42,515 bases of DNA from JBEBSD01 sp040394475 (lineage in GTDB: Bacteria; Bacteroidota; Bacteroidia; Cytophagales; Spirosomataceae): the NCBI GenBank assembly GCA_040394475.1, contig JBEBSD010000054.1:1-42515 (forward strand), given 5' to 3'. Each line of letters begins with the position of its first letter. The stretch's first letter is position 1. Shown here piece by piece: positions 18,966 through 27,526 of this stretch. The notes under the pieces are model-generated. The model was not told the DNA's origin. It was given only the letters and a program-made list of their open reading frames with translations, and ran no database searches. A program made the position numbers and the translations under genes.

Positions 18966-18986
18966 TGGTCTGTGGGACACAGACCA
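18966..18986. terminator. Strong hairpin in the MITE-like element
   Basis: TGGTCTGTG (18966-18974) pairs perfectly with CACAGACCA (18978-18986) around a 3-nt loop. It lies 34 bp past the stop of the glycosidase-like gene, so it may limit read-through, but no T-run follows on either strand. Confidence 0.45.
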
Positions 18987-19019
18987 TGGACACGCCGTGG
19001 ACAGTGTCTTCACGGTGTC

Positions 19020-21449
19020 TTAGCGGTCAGCCGGTTTTTTCATGAGCCAGACCTCTGCAACCGAGCAGCCACGTCCGGGCCCGTCACTGCCGGGGAGCAT
19101 ATTCCATTTAAGCGACAACGTTCCTGTTTTTGTCGCCTGCACCGGGATGTCATACACTACCGGGACCGGCTTTTCAGCTGGAAGAAGGTAATCATGCACC
19201 GTTATGCCGTCGCCTGCGGTCAACCGTATTTTCTGATCTTCTATATAGGTTACTTTTACCTGGTACGCGGCATCCGGATCCAGATGCTCATAACGCATTT
19301 CCAATGGCAGATCGTAAATGGTTTGTGCATAGGTTTTCCACGAAACCCGCCAATTACGGATGCGCCCGATTTCCAGGCTGTAACCTCCCGGCAGGCCGGC
19401 GAAAGCTGATTGAAAGGAATTGGGATCTTCTTTGTAATTATGGTTGGTTACCAGGTGAGGCTGGTTTCCGGCATCCCCCAGGTCGTCGTAGAAGCCTCCG
19501 AGCCCCGGGTTGGTCCAGTTAACCATGGCGTCCAACGCACGCAGGCGCTCCTCTTCCGATGACAGCGCCCTGACCGAGGCAAACTGATCTTCCAGCCAAT
19601 ACCGGTTATTCAGGGGGTAATCGGCCAGGTCAAGGTTAGCGCCGCGAATCGTGTCGATCGCAAAGTATTTACTGACGCTCAATTGCATGCGGGTACTCTG
19701 GAACAGCCCCTCCGCCAGTTCAAACAACCGCTGCCTGAGGTCCGTTGCCTGTCTTTCAAGCGACGCCCGTGACAGGATGGCTTCGGCCTTGTTCATGGCG
19801 ACACCGGCCCCGACCGCCTGCGCCTGCCGTAATACGGCCATGGCCTCCTTCTCCAGCTGAGTTTCATAAAGCAGACGGTCACGGGTATAGGCATCATAAT
19901 ACGACCGGTAGAGGGCCATCTGGAAGCGCCAGTTTAAGCGGACGCGGGGATTCGCCCTATTTTCCATTGATTTGAAAATAGCGTGGTGCACGTCCACCAA
20001 CCGGTTGTTCAGCAGCGCTCCGCGCCAGTTTTGTTCCAGGTTCAACAACCCCTGGGCGAAAGCATCGGTTAGCTCAGGGTCGATAAAATACCGGGCATAA
20101 TCCCTTAAAATAGTGACCACGTCGGCCTGCGGGTCCCACCCCAACCCACTCCAGATCATCTTATTCACATCGTCATTGACTCCTTCCGAGTAGGTAATAA
20201 ACCCGTGGTGGTTTTCCAGCGCCACCGAATGAAAAATCGCCGCCTGATCCATTGGCCGGGGGTTGATGGTCTCCCGGTTCTCCGTGACGGTATAGGCATA
20301 ATCCCAGTCGGGTACAAAATATTGCGCGTCGATGCTGTGCGTAATATCCGGATACCTCCGGATAGGATATTCCGACGGAACGATCTTCCGCAGGTCGTTG
20401 ACATCCATGCGTACCCACGGGCCGTGCGTCACCCCTGTCAGCCAGGCGGGTTTCTGCCGGAGCAGTTGTTCAAACTGCTCCATCCATGCAGCGGTGTACC
20501 CTTGTGGCGAAATCCATATCCCGGCCCCGGGATGGTAGCGGTGCAGCACCTTCGCCACCCTTTCCAGGTGCTCGAAAAGTACCTCGGGTTTCTGTCTTCC
20601 CGGATCCCCGCCCGGAACGAAAACTGCGTCCAGCCTGGGCATATTTTTGAACAGCTCTTCGTTTTCTTCCAGCGACTTTTTCACGACCTCCGGCTTCCGG
20701 TAGTCGCCATGCATCAGCGGGTACCACATCCAGACATCCATTCCGTACTTTTTGAGCAACGCGCTCATGGCTACCAGCATTTCCGATTGGGGCAGCGGAA
20801 AAAGAGGGCTATCGGCATCGTCGTCCGTAAAAGGCGGCATCAGTTCCACGGCATTCGTACCAAACACGGCCAGATCCCGGATATAGCGTTCCCACATCGG
20901 CACGGTAAAGCCATCGTAAGAATTCACTTTGGGACGGTAGCCCAACTGATGTCCCCGCAGGGCTACCACCGGTTCGGTCACTGTTTCGATCGTGCGCGGT
21001 ACTGTTATACGCCGGGGCATGAGACGGACTTTCCGTAAAAAATACCCCACCCCGAATACCAGCCCGCGCGGACTGTTTCCCGCTATCAGTAAAACCGGTG
21101 TCGTATCGGTACCCGGCAGCCATTTGATTTGAAATCCGTCCGGCGCAAGATGTGATGCCGAAAGATACCGGGCATAGGCGGTCGTTTTAAGCAACGAATT
21201 ACGGGTTCCCAGCACAATCCGGGGAGCACCCGGACCTTGTACATCCGGCCAGGTGATCCCGGTCCGGTCCGCTACCTCCTCCCGTAACAGCTGAATGGCC
21301 GCCAGCTCGGTTTCTGATTGTTCCGAAACGTCTTCCAGCTGCGCGCTGGTGAAATCCAAAAATTCTCTTTCAGCGGCAACCCGGGCACAAACGGCCGTCG
21401 CGGTCACAATCATGGCAAAAGCGACAGCCACTAATCTCTTCGTAATCAT
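19020..21449 (-). CDS. Secreted glycoside hydrolase-like protein with GH67/GH20-type N domain
   Basis: 809 residues with signal peptide MITKRLVAVAFAMIVTATAVCA. Residues 30-160 form an alpha-glucuronidase/GH20-type accessory domain (RIVLGTRNSLL, LLIAGNSPRGLVFGVGYFLRKVRL). A likely TIM barrel follows (about 165-500): LRGHQLGYRPKVNSYDGF, FGTNAVELMPPFTDDD, GMDVWMWYPLM, FVPGGDPGRQKPE, WISPQGY, and DITHSIDAQYF. The C-terminal part is helical, then a beta domain. Carboxylates in the barrel are plausible catalysts, but no textbook GH20 D-E pair or GH67 signature is evident, so the family and substrate are open. It is probably periplasmic. No SusC/D pair lies nearby. Confidence 0.75.
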   Translation of the reverse strand: MITKRLVAVAFAMIVTATAVCARVAAEREFLDFTSAQLEDVSEQSETELAAIQLLREEVADRTGITWPDVQGPGAPRIVLGTRNSLLKTTAYARYLSASHLAPDGFQIKWLPGTDTTPVLLIAGNSPRGLVFGVGYFLRKVRLMPRRITVPRTIETVTEPVVALRGHQLGYRPKVNSYDGFTVPMWERYIRDLAVFGTNAVELMPPFTDDDADSPLFPLPQSEMLVAMSALLKKYGMDVWMWYPLMHGDYRKPEVVKKSLEENEELFKNMPRLDAVFVPGGDPGRQKPEVLFEHLERVAKVLHRYHPGAGIWISPQGYTAAWMEQFEQLLRQKPAWLTGVTHGPWVRMDVNDLRKIVPSEYPIRRYPDITHSIDAQYFVPDWDYAYTVTENRETINPRPMDQAAIFHSVALENHHGFITYSEGVNDDVNKMIWSGLGWDPQADVVTILRDYARYFIDPELTDAFAQGLLNLEQNWRGALLNNRLVDVHHAIFKSMENRANPRVRLNWRFQMALYRSYYDAYTRDRLLYETQLEKEAMAVLRQAQAVGAGVAMNKAEAILSRASLERQATDLRQRLFELAEGLFQSTRMQLSVSKYFAIDTIRGANLDLADYPLNNRYWLEDQFASVRALSSEEERLRALDAMVNWTNPGLGGFYDDLGDAGNQPHLVTNHNYKEDPNSFQSAFAGLPGGYSLEIGRIRNWRVSWKTYAQTIYDLPLEMRYEHLDPDAAYQVKVTYIEDQKIRLTAGDGITVHDYLLPAEKPVPVVYDIPVQATKTGTLSLKWNMLPGSDGPGRGCSVAEVWLMKKPADR

Positions 21450-21680
21450 ATCCGGCAGCAGATTGGTTAAGGGTATACTTTTATACGCTCCCTGAAAACA
21501 ATCGGGCTATTCCGGAACGGTATACGCCTGACCGTACGGCAGGCTGTCTGCCCCTGACAACCCGGACCTTCCGCCCACCCGGATGTGTGAATCACGCAAG
21601 TCTTACCTACTGTTTTATAACACTTTAGGACCTGAACGGCGTCACTTTTGTACAATCAAATAATTAATACAACTGAATTT

Positions 21681-22907
21681 ATGAAAAATGTAACAGTATT
21701 CAGCATATTACTGACCGGCGCCTCGTTGCTGACCGGTTCCGTTTACGCGCAGACACCCGACCTGGGGGCGGCGGCAGACTTCGCATTGTTTACAGGCAAC
21801 GGTGCATTCACTAATACCCTGGAATCCGTTGTGACCGGTGATGTCGGCACGAATGTCGGCGCTTTCGAAGCGTTTCCTCCGGGTATACTCGTGGGAGAAA
21901 GGCACGTGGTGGATGCAGTATCCGCACTGGCAAGCACAGCGGTGACCGACGCTTATAACAGCCTTACTGCGACCACCTGCGAAACCCCGCTGGGAACAAC
22001 GCTCGTTAACGAGGCCCTTGGCGCCGGTATTTACTGCAATGGCGGGGCCGTTAGCCTTGACGGTAACCTGACCCTGGATGGCGAGGGCGATCCGGACGCC
22101 GTTTTTATTATTAAGATCGGCGGTTTGTTTTCCATGGGCGACGCATCCGCCATACTACTTACAGGGGGAGCTAGCTACGAGAATGTCTTCTTCCAGGTGG
22201 ACGGCGCTTTTAACATGGCCGGAGGCGCGGTTTTCAGGGGTACCATGATTGCGCATGATGCCATCAGCCTGCTAAACGGCGCCTCCATCATCGGCAGAGG
22301 GCTTTCCGTCGCAGGAGCGATTTCAATCAGCAACAATATCGTCACGCTTCCTTCAGCGTCCCTGCCCGTTACGCTCGCGTCCTTTGATGTGAACAAAGGA
22401 GAAGGCGCTACTGCCCTGCTGAGCTGGACCACCACTTCCGAAACCCAGAGCGACCGGTTTGAAATAGAGCACAGTGTAAACGGGAAATCCTGGGAAAAGC
22501 TTGGCACAGTAGCGGCGCGCGGTGAAAGCAGTGGCTTGTCCGTTTATAGCTTTACCGATGAAATTTCGCACCAGGGCCTCAACTTGTACCATCTTAAAAT
22601 GATTGACAAAGATGCTTCCTTTTCCTACAGCCCAATCCGCAGCATCGTTTTCGAACAAGACGAACAGCTGTCGTCTTATCCCAATCCGGCGGTCAGCCGC
22701 CTAACCCTCCGTGCACCGGATATGAGCCGGATCGAACACATACAGTTGAACGACCTGATGGGCAAAAGGGTTTACAGCCGGCAGCGGGCCGCGTCTGAAA
22801 AATTATCGGCAGAAATCGACGTGACTTTCCTGCCTGCCGGTGTTTACATCATGCGGGTAACTGACAGCGGCGGGAATGCAGGTACCCTCCGGGTACTGAA
22901 ACAGTAA
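21681..22907 (+). CDS. Ice-binding-like (DUF3494) protein with T9SS sorting domain
   Basis: 408 residues from the ATG at 21681, where MKNVTVFSILLTGASLLTGSVYA forms the signal peptide; a TTG-type start 33 bp earlier is unlikely. The DUF3494 beta-solenoid covers about residues 25-225: DLGAAADFALFTGNGAFTN, VTGDVGTNVGAFEAFPPG, GAGIYCNGGAVSLDGNLTLDG, FIIKIGGLFSMGDASAILL, FFQVDGAFNMAGGAVFRGTMIAHDAISLLNGASIIGR. The linker LPVTLASFDVNKGEGATALLSW and a type A sorting domain (SYPNPAVSRLTLRAP to VLKQ) follow. DUF3494 proteins bind ice or act as surface adhesins. Here export through the T9SS is predicted, so surface display fits; ice binding is inferred. Confidence 0.9.
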   Translation: MKNVTVFSILLTGASLLTGSVYAQTPDLGAAADFALFTGNGAFTNTLESVVTGDVGTNVGAFEAFPPGILVGERHVVDAVSALASTAVTDAYNSLTATTCETPLGTTLVNEALGAGIYCNGGAVSLDGNLTLDGEGDPDAVFIIKIGGLFSMGDASAILLTGGASYENVFFQVDGAFNMAGGAVFRGTMIAHDAISLLNGASIIGRGLSVAGAISISNNIVTLPSASLPVTLASFDVNKGEGATALLSWTTTSETQSDRFEIEHSVNGKSWEKLGTVAARGESSGLSVYSFTDEISHQGLNLYHLKMIDKDASFSYSPIRSIVFEQDEQLSSYPNPAVSRLTLRAPDMSRIEHIQLNDLMGKRVYSRQRAASEKLSAEIDVTFLPAGVYIMRVTDSGGNAGTLRVLKQ

Positions 22908-23057
22908 GAACGCTGCCATCATCATCACTACCGGATTACAGCGGAAACAGGCTGTTCTTTTCAGCGATTTATTTTCTAACAGCGTCATGCTTCTGCAACG
23001 TTCCTACAGGACCTTTGCAGAAGCTTTGGCCTTGCTGCACGGCTCCTTCCGTTCAGC

Positions 23058-23597
23058 TTACAGGTTTTCCAGGTTCTGGCTACGCAGCTGCTTCAGTTTT
23101 TTGTAATAGGACGGAGAAAGACCGGTTATTTTTTTAAACTGGTTAGACAAATGCGAAACGCTGCTATAGTTGAGTTTGTAGGAGATCTCGGTAAGGTTCA
23201 GCTCCTCATACATCAGCAGCTCTTTCACCCGTTCAATTTTATGCAGGATAATAAACTGCTGGATGTTGATGCCCTTTACCTCCGAAAACATATTGGAAAG
23301 ATACGTATAATCATACCCCAGCTTTTCACTGATGTAGTCCGAAAAATTCACTTTGGGCAGCTCTTCCGCATAATGGATCATCTCAACTATCACACTTTTT
23401 ACGCGCTCAATCAGGATACTTTTTTTATCGTCCAGAAGCTCCAGACCCGATCGCAGCAGGTTCCTTTTTAGTGCATCATGCTGATCAGGTGTCATATCCT
23501 CCAGAATTTCTACCGTTCCCAGTTCCACGATTACATAGTGCAGTCCCAATTTTTTCAATTCTTCCTTTACCAGCATTTTACAGCGCAAACTGACCAT
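23058..23597 (-). CDS. AraC-family transcriptional regulator (short form)
   Basis: 179 residues from the ATG at 23597 (MVSLRCKMLVKEELKKLGLHYVIVELG), the start seen in related Bacteroidota proteins; seven further codons upstream are possible. The C-terminal DNA-binding domain (about 80-170) has the two helix-turn-helix units FSDYISEKLGYDYTYLSNMFSEVKG and LTEISYKLNYSSVSHLSNQFKKITGLSPSYYKKLK. The N-terminal part is a small alpha/beta domain without a cupin. It is transcribed away from the coiled-coil gene at 23834, with 236 bp between them; a regulatory link is possible but not shown. Confidence 0.87.
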   Translation of the reverse strand: MVSLRCKMLVKEELKKLGLHYVIVELGTVEILEDMTPDQHDALKRNLLRSGLELLDDKKSILIERVKSVIVEMIHYAEELPKVNFSDYISEKLGYDYTYLSNMFSEVKGINIQQFIILHKIERVKELLMYEELNLTEISYKLNYSSVSHLSNQFKKITGLSPSYYKKLKQLRSQNLENL

Positions 23598-23797
23598 GTA
23601 TTTTATATAGAGAATCATAGATGAATTATTTAAGTCGGATCAGTTTGCTGATGATGATACAATAAGGTTCGTTCTGATGATACTCCTACAAGAGATGGTG
23701 CAGCATACATTGGGAAATAACCGCGTTTAAGCGCAAAACCAGTGAACAATGCAACTTATACTATTACATGTGTCACAGGCAAGAGGCAAGGCATGGC

Positions 23798-23805
23798 TAA
23801 CTTTG
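23798..23805 (+). promoter_or_regulatory. Bacteroidota -7 box (TAACTTTG)
   Basis: A perfect match to the TAnnTTTG -7 element, 29 bp before the ATG at 23834. No clear -33 TTTG lies 19 bp upstream, so this promoter may need an activator. Confidence 0.5.
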
Positions 23806-23833
23806 CAACAAGATAACAATAAACAATGAGAAG

Positions 23834-24277
23834 ATGAAAAATTCAGTTTTAAAAATGGTCATTACAGCTGTTGTACTGACCTGTGGCATAACAGTGTCCG
23901 CACAGGAGGACAAACGGGCTGCAGCAGCCAGGAAGCAGGTGGTGGAAGCGGAGAACAACTTAAATGATGCCAAAGCAGATTCCGCACGGAATTTCGAAAA
24001 GTTTGTAACGGACGCCCGGGACACGATTAAGAAAAACCAGGAAAGCATCGCCGAACTAAAATCAAGAAAAACGGATGCCGCTAAAAAAACCAGAAAAAGA
24101 TACGACAAAAAGGTGGAGGAGCTGGAACAAAAGAATGCTGCTCTGAAAGAAAAGATCGAAGATTCGGCCCAGGTTGACAGCAGTAAATGGGCGGCCTTCA
24201 AACGAGAGTTCAAACATGACCTTGATAAGCTGGGACTCGCTATAAAAGACATCGGGGTTAAAAATACAGGGGAATAA
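23834..24277 (+). CDS. Secreted coiled-coil protein
   Basis: 147 residues with signal peptide MKNSVLKMVITAVVLTCGITVSAQ. The rest is almost wholly helical and charged: RAAAARKQVVEAENNLNDAKADS, DTIKKNQESIAELKSRKTDAAKKT and YDKKVEELEQKNAALKEKIED read as coiled coil from about 30 to 115. Such proteins are common beside porins in Bacteroidota and may act in envelope stress. It is followed by the PorT-like gene 51 bp downstream, so the two are probably cotranscribed. Function is unknown. Confidence 0.72.
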   Translation: MKNSVLKMVITAVVLTCGITVSAQEDKRAAAARKQVVEAENNLNDAKADSARNFEKFVTDARDTIKKNQESIAELKSRKTDAAKKTRKRYDKKVEELEQKNAALKEKIEDSAQVDSSKWAAFKREFKHDLDKLGLAIKDIGVKNTGE

Positions 24278-24328
24278 AACCAACAAACGTCGCCTGAGTC
24301 AGTTTTCAGGCCATTAAAGAAATGTAAC

Positions 24329-24907
24329 ATGAGAAAATTAGCAATTACAGTTTCGCTGTTAGCGATCAGCACGTTCACGTTTGCCCAGTCATTCAGTTTC
24401 GGCCCGAAGGCAGGCGTCAATATGAGCAACTATACCGGTGGCAATATCAATTCCGATGCCCGGATCGGCTACCACCTTGGCGGCTTGCTGAATTTCGGGT
24501 TTGGCAATGCTTTCTCCATCCAGCCGGAAGTCCTCTTTTCCTCACAGGGAGCAAAGGTTGAGCAATTGGGTGAAAAGAGAGATTTCAAAGTAAACTACCT
24601 GAATGTTCCCGTGATGCTCAAAGTCCGGCTGAATAACGGATTTTATCTGGAAGCAGGGCCGCAGGCAGGTTTCAGGATGTCCGAAAGTGTTCCGGATCAG
24701 ACGATTGAAAACTTTGCGAAGGGCCTTGACTTATCCCTTGCTGGAGGACTGGGATACCAATCCAATGCAGGGCTGGGAATTGGGGTACGGTACATGGCCG
24801 GGCTCTCGAAAGTAGGCGATTTCTCGCCGCATGCTATCAACCCGGACTTTAAGAACAGCGTTATTCAGGCGAGCCTCTTTTGGTCGATACCGGTGGTGAA
24901 AAGATAA
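24329..24907 (+). CDS. PorT-like outer-membrane beta-barrel protein
   Basis: 192 residues with signal peptide MRKLAITVSLLAISTFTFAQ. The mature protein alternates hydrophobic strands typical of an eight-strand barrel: FSFGPKAGVNMSNY, GYHLGGLLNFGFGNAFSIQPEVLFSSQGAK, YLNVPVMLKVRLNNGFYLEAGPQAGFRMS, LSLAGGLGYQSNAGLGIGVRYMAGLSKV, with a C-terminal strand VIQASLFWSIPVVKR. This matches the outer-membrane beta-barrel (porin family, PorT-like) group. It is cotranscribed with the coiled-coil gene and ends in a clear terminator. Confidence 0.88.
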   Translation: MRKLAITVSLLAISTFTFAQSFSFGPKAGVNMSNYTGGNINSDARIGYHLGGLLNFGFGNAFSIQPEVLFSSQGAKVEQLGEKRDFKVNYLNVPVMLKVRLNNGFYLEAGPQAGFRMSESVPDQTIENFAKGLDLSLAGGLGYQSNAGLGIGVRYMAGLSKVGDFSPHAINPDFKNSVIQASLFWSIPVVKR

Positions 24908-24924
24908 TACTTCATCAGCAATGA

Positions 24925-24964
24925 AAAAGGGGAAATACGATCGAAAGATTTTATTTCCCCTTTT
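24925..24964 (+). terminator. Terminator after the porin gene
   Basis: A 12-bp stem (AAAAGGGGAAAT at 24925-24936 with ATTTCCCCTTTT at 24953-24964) around a 16-nt loop, 17 bp past the porin stop, with T residues in the 3' arm and after it. Confidence 0.85.
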
Positions 24965-25018
24965 GTTTATGAATTCACCCTGTATGGAAAATTTCCTCCC
25001 TCACGGCAAACCGGTGCA

Positions 25019-25038
25019 GCGCCCTGGCTACAGGGCGC
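25019..25038 (-). terminator. Hairpin at the cupin stop codon
   Basis: GCGCCCT (25019-25025) pairs with AGGGCGC (25032-25038) around a 6-nt loop that holds the TAG of the cupin gene. It is G+C-rich but lacks a T-run, so the termination role is weakly supported. Confidence 0.5.
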
Positions 25039-25387
25039 CCAAGGATAACTCCTCATAGCCGCTTTTGATAATCGTCGAGATCATTTTAAACCGGACATTG
25101 GCCTTAATCGTATTCCGTGAATGGGCGGGGATGATAATGGATTCCCCGGTATTCAGCAGGCTTGTCCTGTCGTTGATGACAATTTCCGCTTTGCCGTCAA
25201 TCACCTGGATAAACGTGTCAAACGGGGATATCTTTTCAGTCATGGCCTCGCCTGTATCGAACGAAACCACGCTGACATTGCCGGTGGTCTTCCTGAGAAT
25301 TGTTTTGATCACTACCGAGTTGGGAATATACTCAAGAATTTCAACAATAATAAAGACTTCTGATTTTTCAAATTCTGAATTTTCCAC
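25028..25387 (-). CDS. Cupin-domain protein
   Basis: 119 residues. The conserved cupin fold is clear: SPFDTFIQVIDGKAEIVIND (strands, residues about 54-73), TGESIIIPAHSRNTIKANVRFKMISTII (about 80-108). One histidine (in PAHSRN) is present where the family often has two or more, so metal binding is doubtful; the fold itself is secure. Many such small cupins bind a small molecule or act as an isomerase. Its stop lies in a G+C-rich hairpin, and an 8-bp hairpin lies 34 bp upstream of its start. No operon partner is seen. Confidence 0.82.
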   Translation of the reverse strand: MENSEFEKSEVFIIVEILEYIPNSVVIKTILRKTTGNVSVVSFDTGEAMTEKISPFDTFIQVIDGKAEIVINDRTSLLNTGESIIIPAHSRNTIKANVRFKMISTIIKSGYEELSLGAL

Positions 25388-25725
25388 TGTTCAGGAAATT
25401 TTAGCTGAAAGCAATCAAGAAGGGGCAGTTTTTTGAGATCCTGCCCCTCTTTCATCTTTCATGGTAAATAATGGTGTAACTTCTCTCTCGTCAAGTCAGC
25501 CCCAGGTTAACACAGAACAACAACCCTGTAAGTCACCTGTTCTTTCAACCGGGAATCACTCGATCTGTTCAACAAATCTCGACCTATTTCCTGCGGGAAT
25601 CATTGCACAATTTTCATTTTTTGTTACAGAAGTAACTGATTCTCCCCGATAAAAATAAATACCTTACACTCTCAAAATAAATGGATTAAATATCTCAACT
25701 TGCAGGGAATTAAATTGATTGGATG
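25388..25725. other. Intergenic stretch without a supported gene
   Basis: Contains the hairpin AGGGGCAG (25421-25428) / CTGCCCCT (25441-25448) upstream of the cupin gene and an AT-rich stretch before the small basic gene. Nothing else is recognised. Confidence 0.6.
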
Positions 25726-25839
25726 ATGTCGAAGGAAAAAAATGCTCCGAAAGGAAATGTCAAAAAAAAATCGGATAAAACCCTGAAGGAAAAAAGGGCC
25801 GACAAAAAAGAAAAAAGGGAGGATAAGAAACATGACTGA
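25726..25839 (+). CDS. Very small lysine-rich protein (37 residues)
   Basis: An ATG at 25726 (an in-frame ATG three bases earlier is possible) opens 37 codons: MSKEKNAPKGNVKKKSDKTL, then EKRADKKEKREDKKHD. About half of the residues are Lys or Arg, and the pattern NAPK...KTLKEKRADKK is like tiny basic proteins found in other Bacteroidota. The frame ends in a TGA inside a 7-1-7 palindrome (25832-25846). Its size is below usual gene-calling limits. It may bind nucleic acid; this is inferred from charge. Confidence 0.6.
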   Translation: MSKEKNAPKGNVKKKSDKTLKEKRADKKEKREDKKHD

Positions 25840-26053
25840 CAGTCATCCTCCGAAAGCCGGTTTTCTGCACGTATGAGTGCATCGCCGTACCGGGTGATGA
25901 CTCGTATGGGTACCGGTGAATACTGTCGCGGCGGCTTCCCGTAAGATCCGGAGCGCTCATTCTTTTCTGTCAGCGCGCCATCTGCACCGGCGGTCATCGC
26001 TTCTCCATCATCTTCTCCCCTTCCATTCTTTTTCTGCAAGTCTTCTTTCCAAC

Positions 26054-27523
26054 ATGTCCGTTTCCATCCTCCGAAAGGAAATTATCTTCCAGCCCGACTC
26101 CAGCCGGGTAATCGCACGCTTTTTATACAATTCCCCCGAAAGAAGCCAGCAGCTGATCCGCAATATCCTGGCACTTCCGGACTCGCAGCAAAAAGAAAAA
26201 CTGACCCGGGTACTACGGAAATATTCGAAAAGGCACCGGAGTATTTTAAAGGTTTTCGAACGGCATTTCCAGCGGCTGGAACCTCACTTCAAAGAGCTGG
26301 GCATTAATCCGGATACGATGGAAACAACGCAGCGGATGCTGATCGGCTCGTATTTTACAATGGAATACTCCATCGAAGCGGCAGCCTTTTTCAACCCCTC
26401 CATTATTGAAGATCCCGACCAGTCGCGGGTGGCGGCGGGGGAAAAAAGGATTATTCTCAGCTTCCGGGCCACCGGTGAAGGGCATATTTCCTCCATTGTT
26501 TTCCGTTCTGCACTGATTGACGCCGACAACCTGATCGTCGTGGAGCCCCCGGGACGAATGCTCAGCTCTCCCGAGCACATTCGTAACCATACGTACACCA
26601 AGAAGTCGTTTCTGGCGAAGCTCAACGAAATGCAGAATTTCGAAGACAAGGCGTATCCGGTGATTAAGGACAAACTGACCGATACCTTCACGTATGAAGA
26701 ACTGAAACGATATGTCGCCGAGGCCAGGAACGAGATCGAGATGGACCAGCAAAGTGACCTCTTCCTGCAGGAAACGATGTGGCTGGCCTCTTCTCACTAT
26801 GAAATGGATTTTTCCCTGGATACGGATATCTCCGAACGCGTTATTTTCCCGATTGCCGACACCGAGCAGAAAGGCATAGAAGACGCCCGGTTTGTGAAGT
26901 TTACGGGGGACGATCAATCAGTGACGTATTATGCAACGTATACTGCTTTTGACGGCATCTCCATTTTACCCAAACTACTGGTTACCAGCGACTTTTACCA
27001 TTTTAAAGTCCTGCCCATTCACGGAGGGGTTGCACAAAACAAAGGCATGGCGTTGTTTCCCCGTAAAATCAATGGCAAGTACGCCATGCTGTGCCGGATC
27101 GACGGCGTCAATAATTACATCGCCTTCTCCGATACAATCAATATCTGGCGGGAAGCCACCCTCCTGCAGTCGCCGCGTTTTCCCTGGGAATTCGTGCAGA
27201 TCGGCAACGCCGGCTCTCCTATAGAGACAGCAGCCGGATGGCTGGTTATCACCCATGCCGTGGGGCCCATGCGGGAGTATGTTTTAGGCGCTTCGTTGTT
27301 CGACCTCGATAATCCCACCAGGGAAATCGGCCGCCTGAAAGAACCGTTACTGGTTCCTAACGCGAAAGAGCGCGAGGGATACGTCCCCAATGTGGTTTAT
27401 TCCTGCGGATCATTCATTCATAACGAAAGCCTGGTCATACCGTATGCGATGTCCGATTACGCTTCCACGTATGCAGTGGTCAACCTGGAAGAACTGCTCG
27501 AAAAGCTGCTGGCTTCTAATTGA
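26054..27523 (+). CDS. GH130-type glycoside phosphorylase/hydrolase
   Basis: 489 residues from the ATG at 26054. An in-frame ATG-like start 138 bp earlier would add a Ser/His-rich tail that is not part of the family. The five-bladed propeller of GH130 is recognised by IIEDPDQSRVAAGEKRIILSFRATGEGHIS (about 115-145), IFPIADTEQKGIEDARFVKFTGD (about 268-290), ALFPRKINGKYAMLCRIDG, FVQIGNAGSPIETAAGWLVITHAVGP and a C-terminal VIPYAMSDYASTYAVV. GH130 enzymes cleave beta-mannosides by phosphate or water. The 77 residues before the first blade are helical, an addition found in some subgroups. It converges, 3 bp apart, on two glycosyltransferases, so the same saccharide may be built and broken here. Confidence 0.88.
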   Translation: MSVSILRKEIIFQPDSSRVIARFLYNSPERSQQLIRNILALPDSQQKEKLTRVLRKYSKRHRSILKVFERHFQRLEPHFKELGINPDTMETTQRMLIGSYFTMEYSIEAAAFFNPSIIEDPDQSRVAAGEKRIILSFRATGEGHISSIVFRSALIDADNLIVVEPPGRMLSSPEHIRNHTYTKKSFLAKLNEMQNFEDKAYPVIKDKLTDTFTYEELKRYVAEARNEIEMDQQSDLFLQETMWLASSHYEMDFSLDTDISERVIFPIADTEQKGIEDARFVKFTGDDQSVTYYATYTAFDGISILPKLLVTSDFYHFKVLPIHGGVAQNKGMALFPRKINGKYAMLCRIDGVNNYIAFSDTINIWREATLLQSPRFPWEFVQIGNAGSPIETAAGWLVITHAVGPMREYVLGASLFDLDNPTREIGRLKEPLLVPNAKEREGYVPNVVYSCGSFIHNESLVIPYAMSDYASTYAVVNLEELLEKLLASN

Positions 27524-27526
27524 GGC

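Larger units (their letters stand above)
18890..19013. mobile_element. MITE-like element with 10-bp flanking duplications
   Basis: GTGTCTTCAC occurs at 18890-18899 and again, in the same orientation, at 19004-19013. Between them lie 104 bp with inverted ends (AGTCCACGG at 18900-18908 and CCGTGGACA at 18995-19003; 8 of 9 pair), four copies of an 11-bp tandem unit and a 9-bp hairpin. This is the architecture of a miniature inverted-repeat element with a target duplication. No transposase is present. Confidence 0.5.

Noticed and set aside
18690..19013. 107-codon minus-strand frame across the MITE-like element
   Set aside because: It reads through the tandem and inverted repeats, and another frame holds the membrane-protein sequence that overlaps the PepSY start.
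20205..21038. Long plus-strand frame inside the glycosidase gene
   Set aside because: It is antisense to a strongly supported gene with signal peptide and family match.
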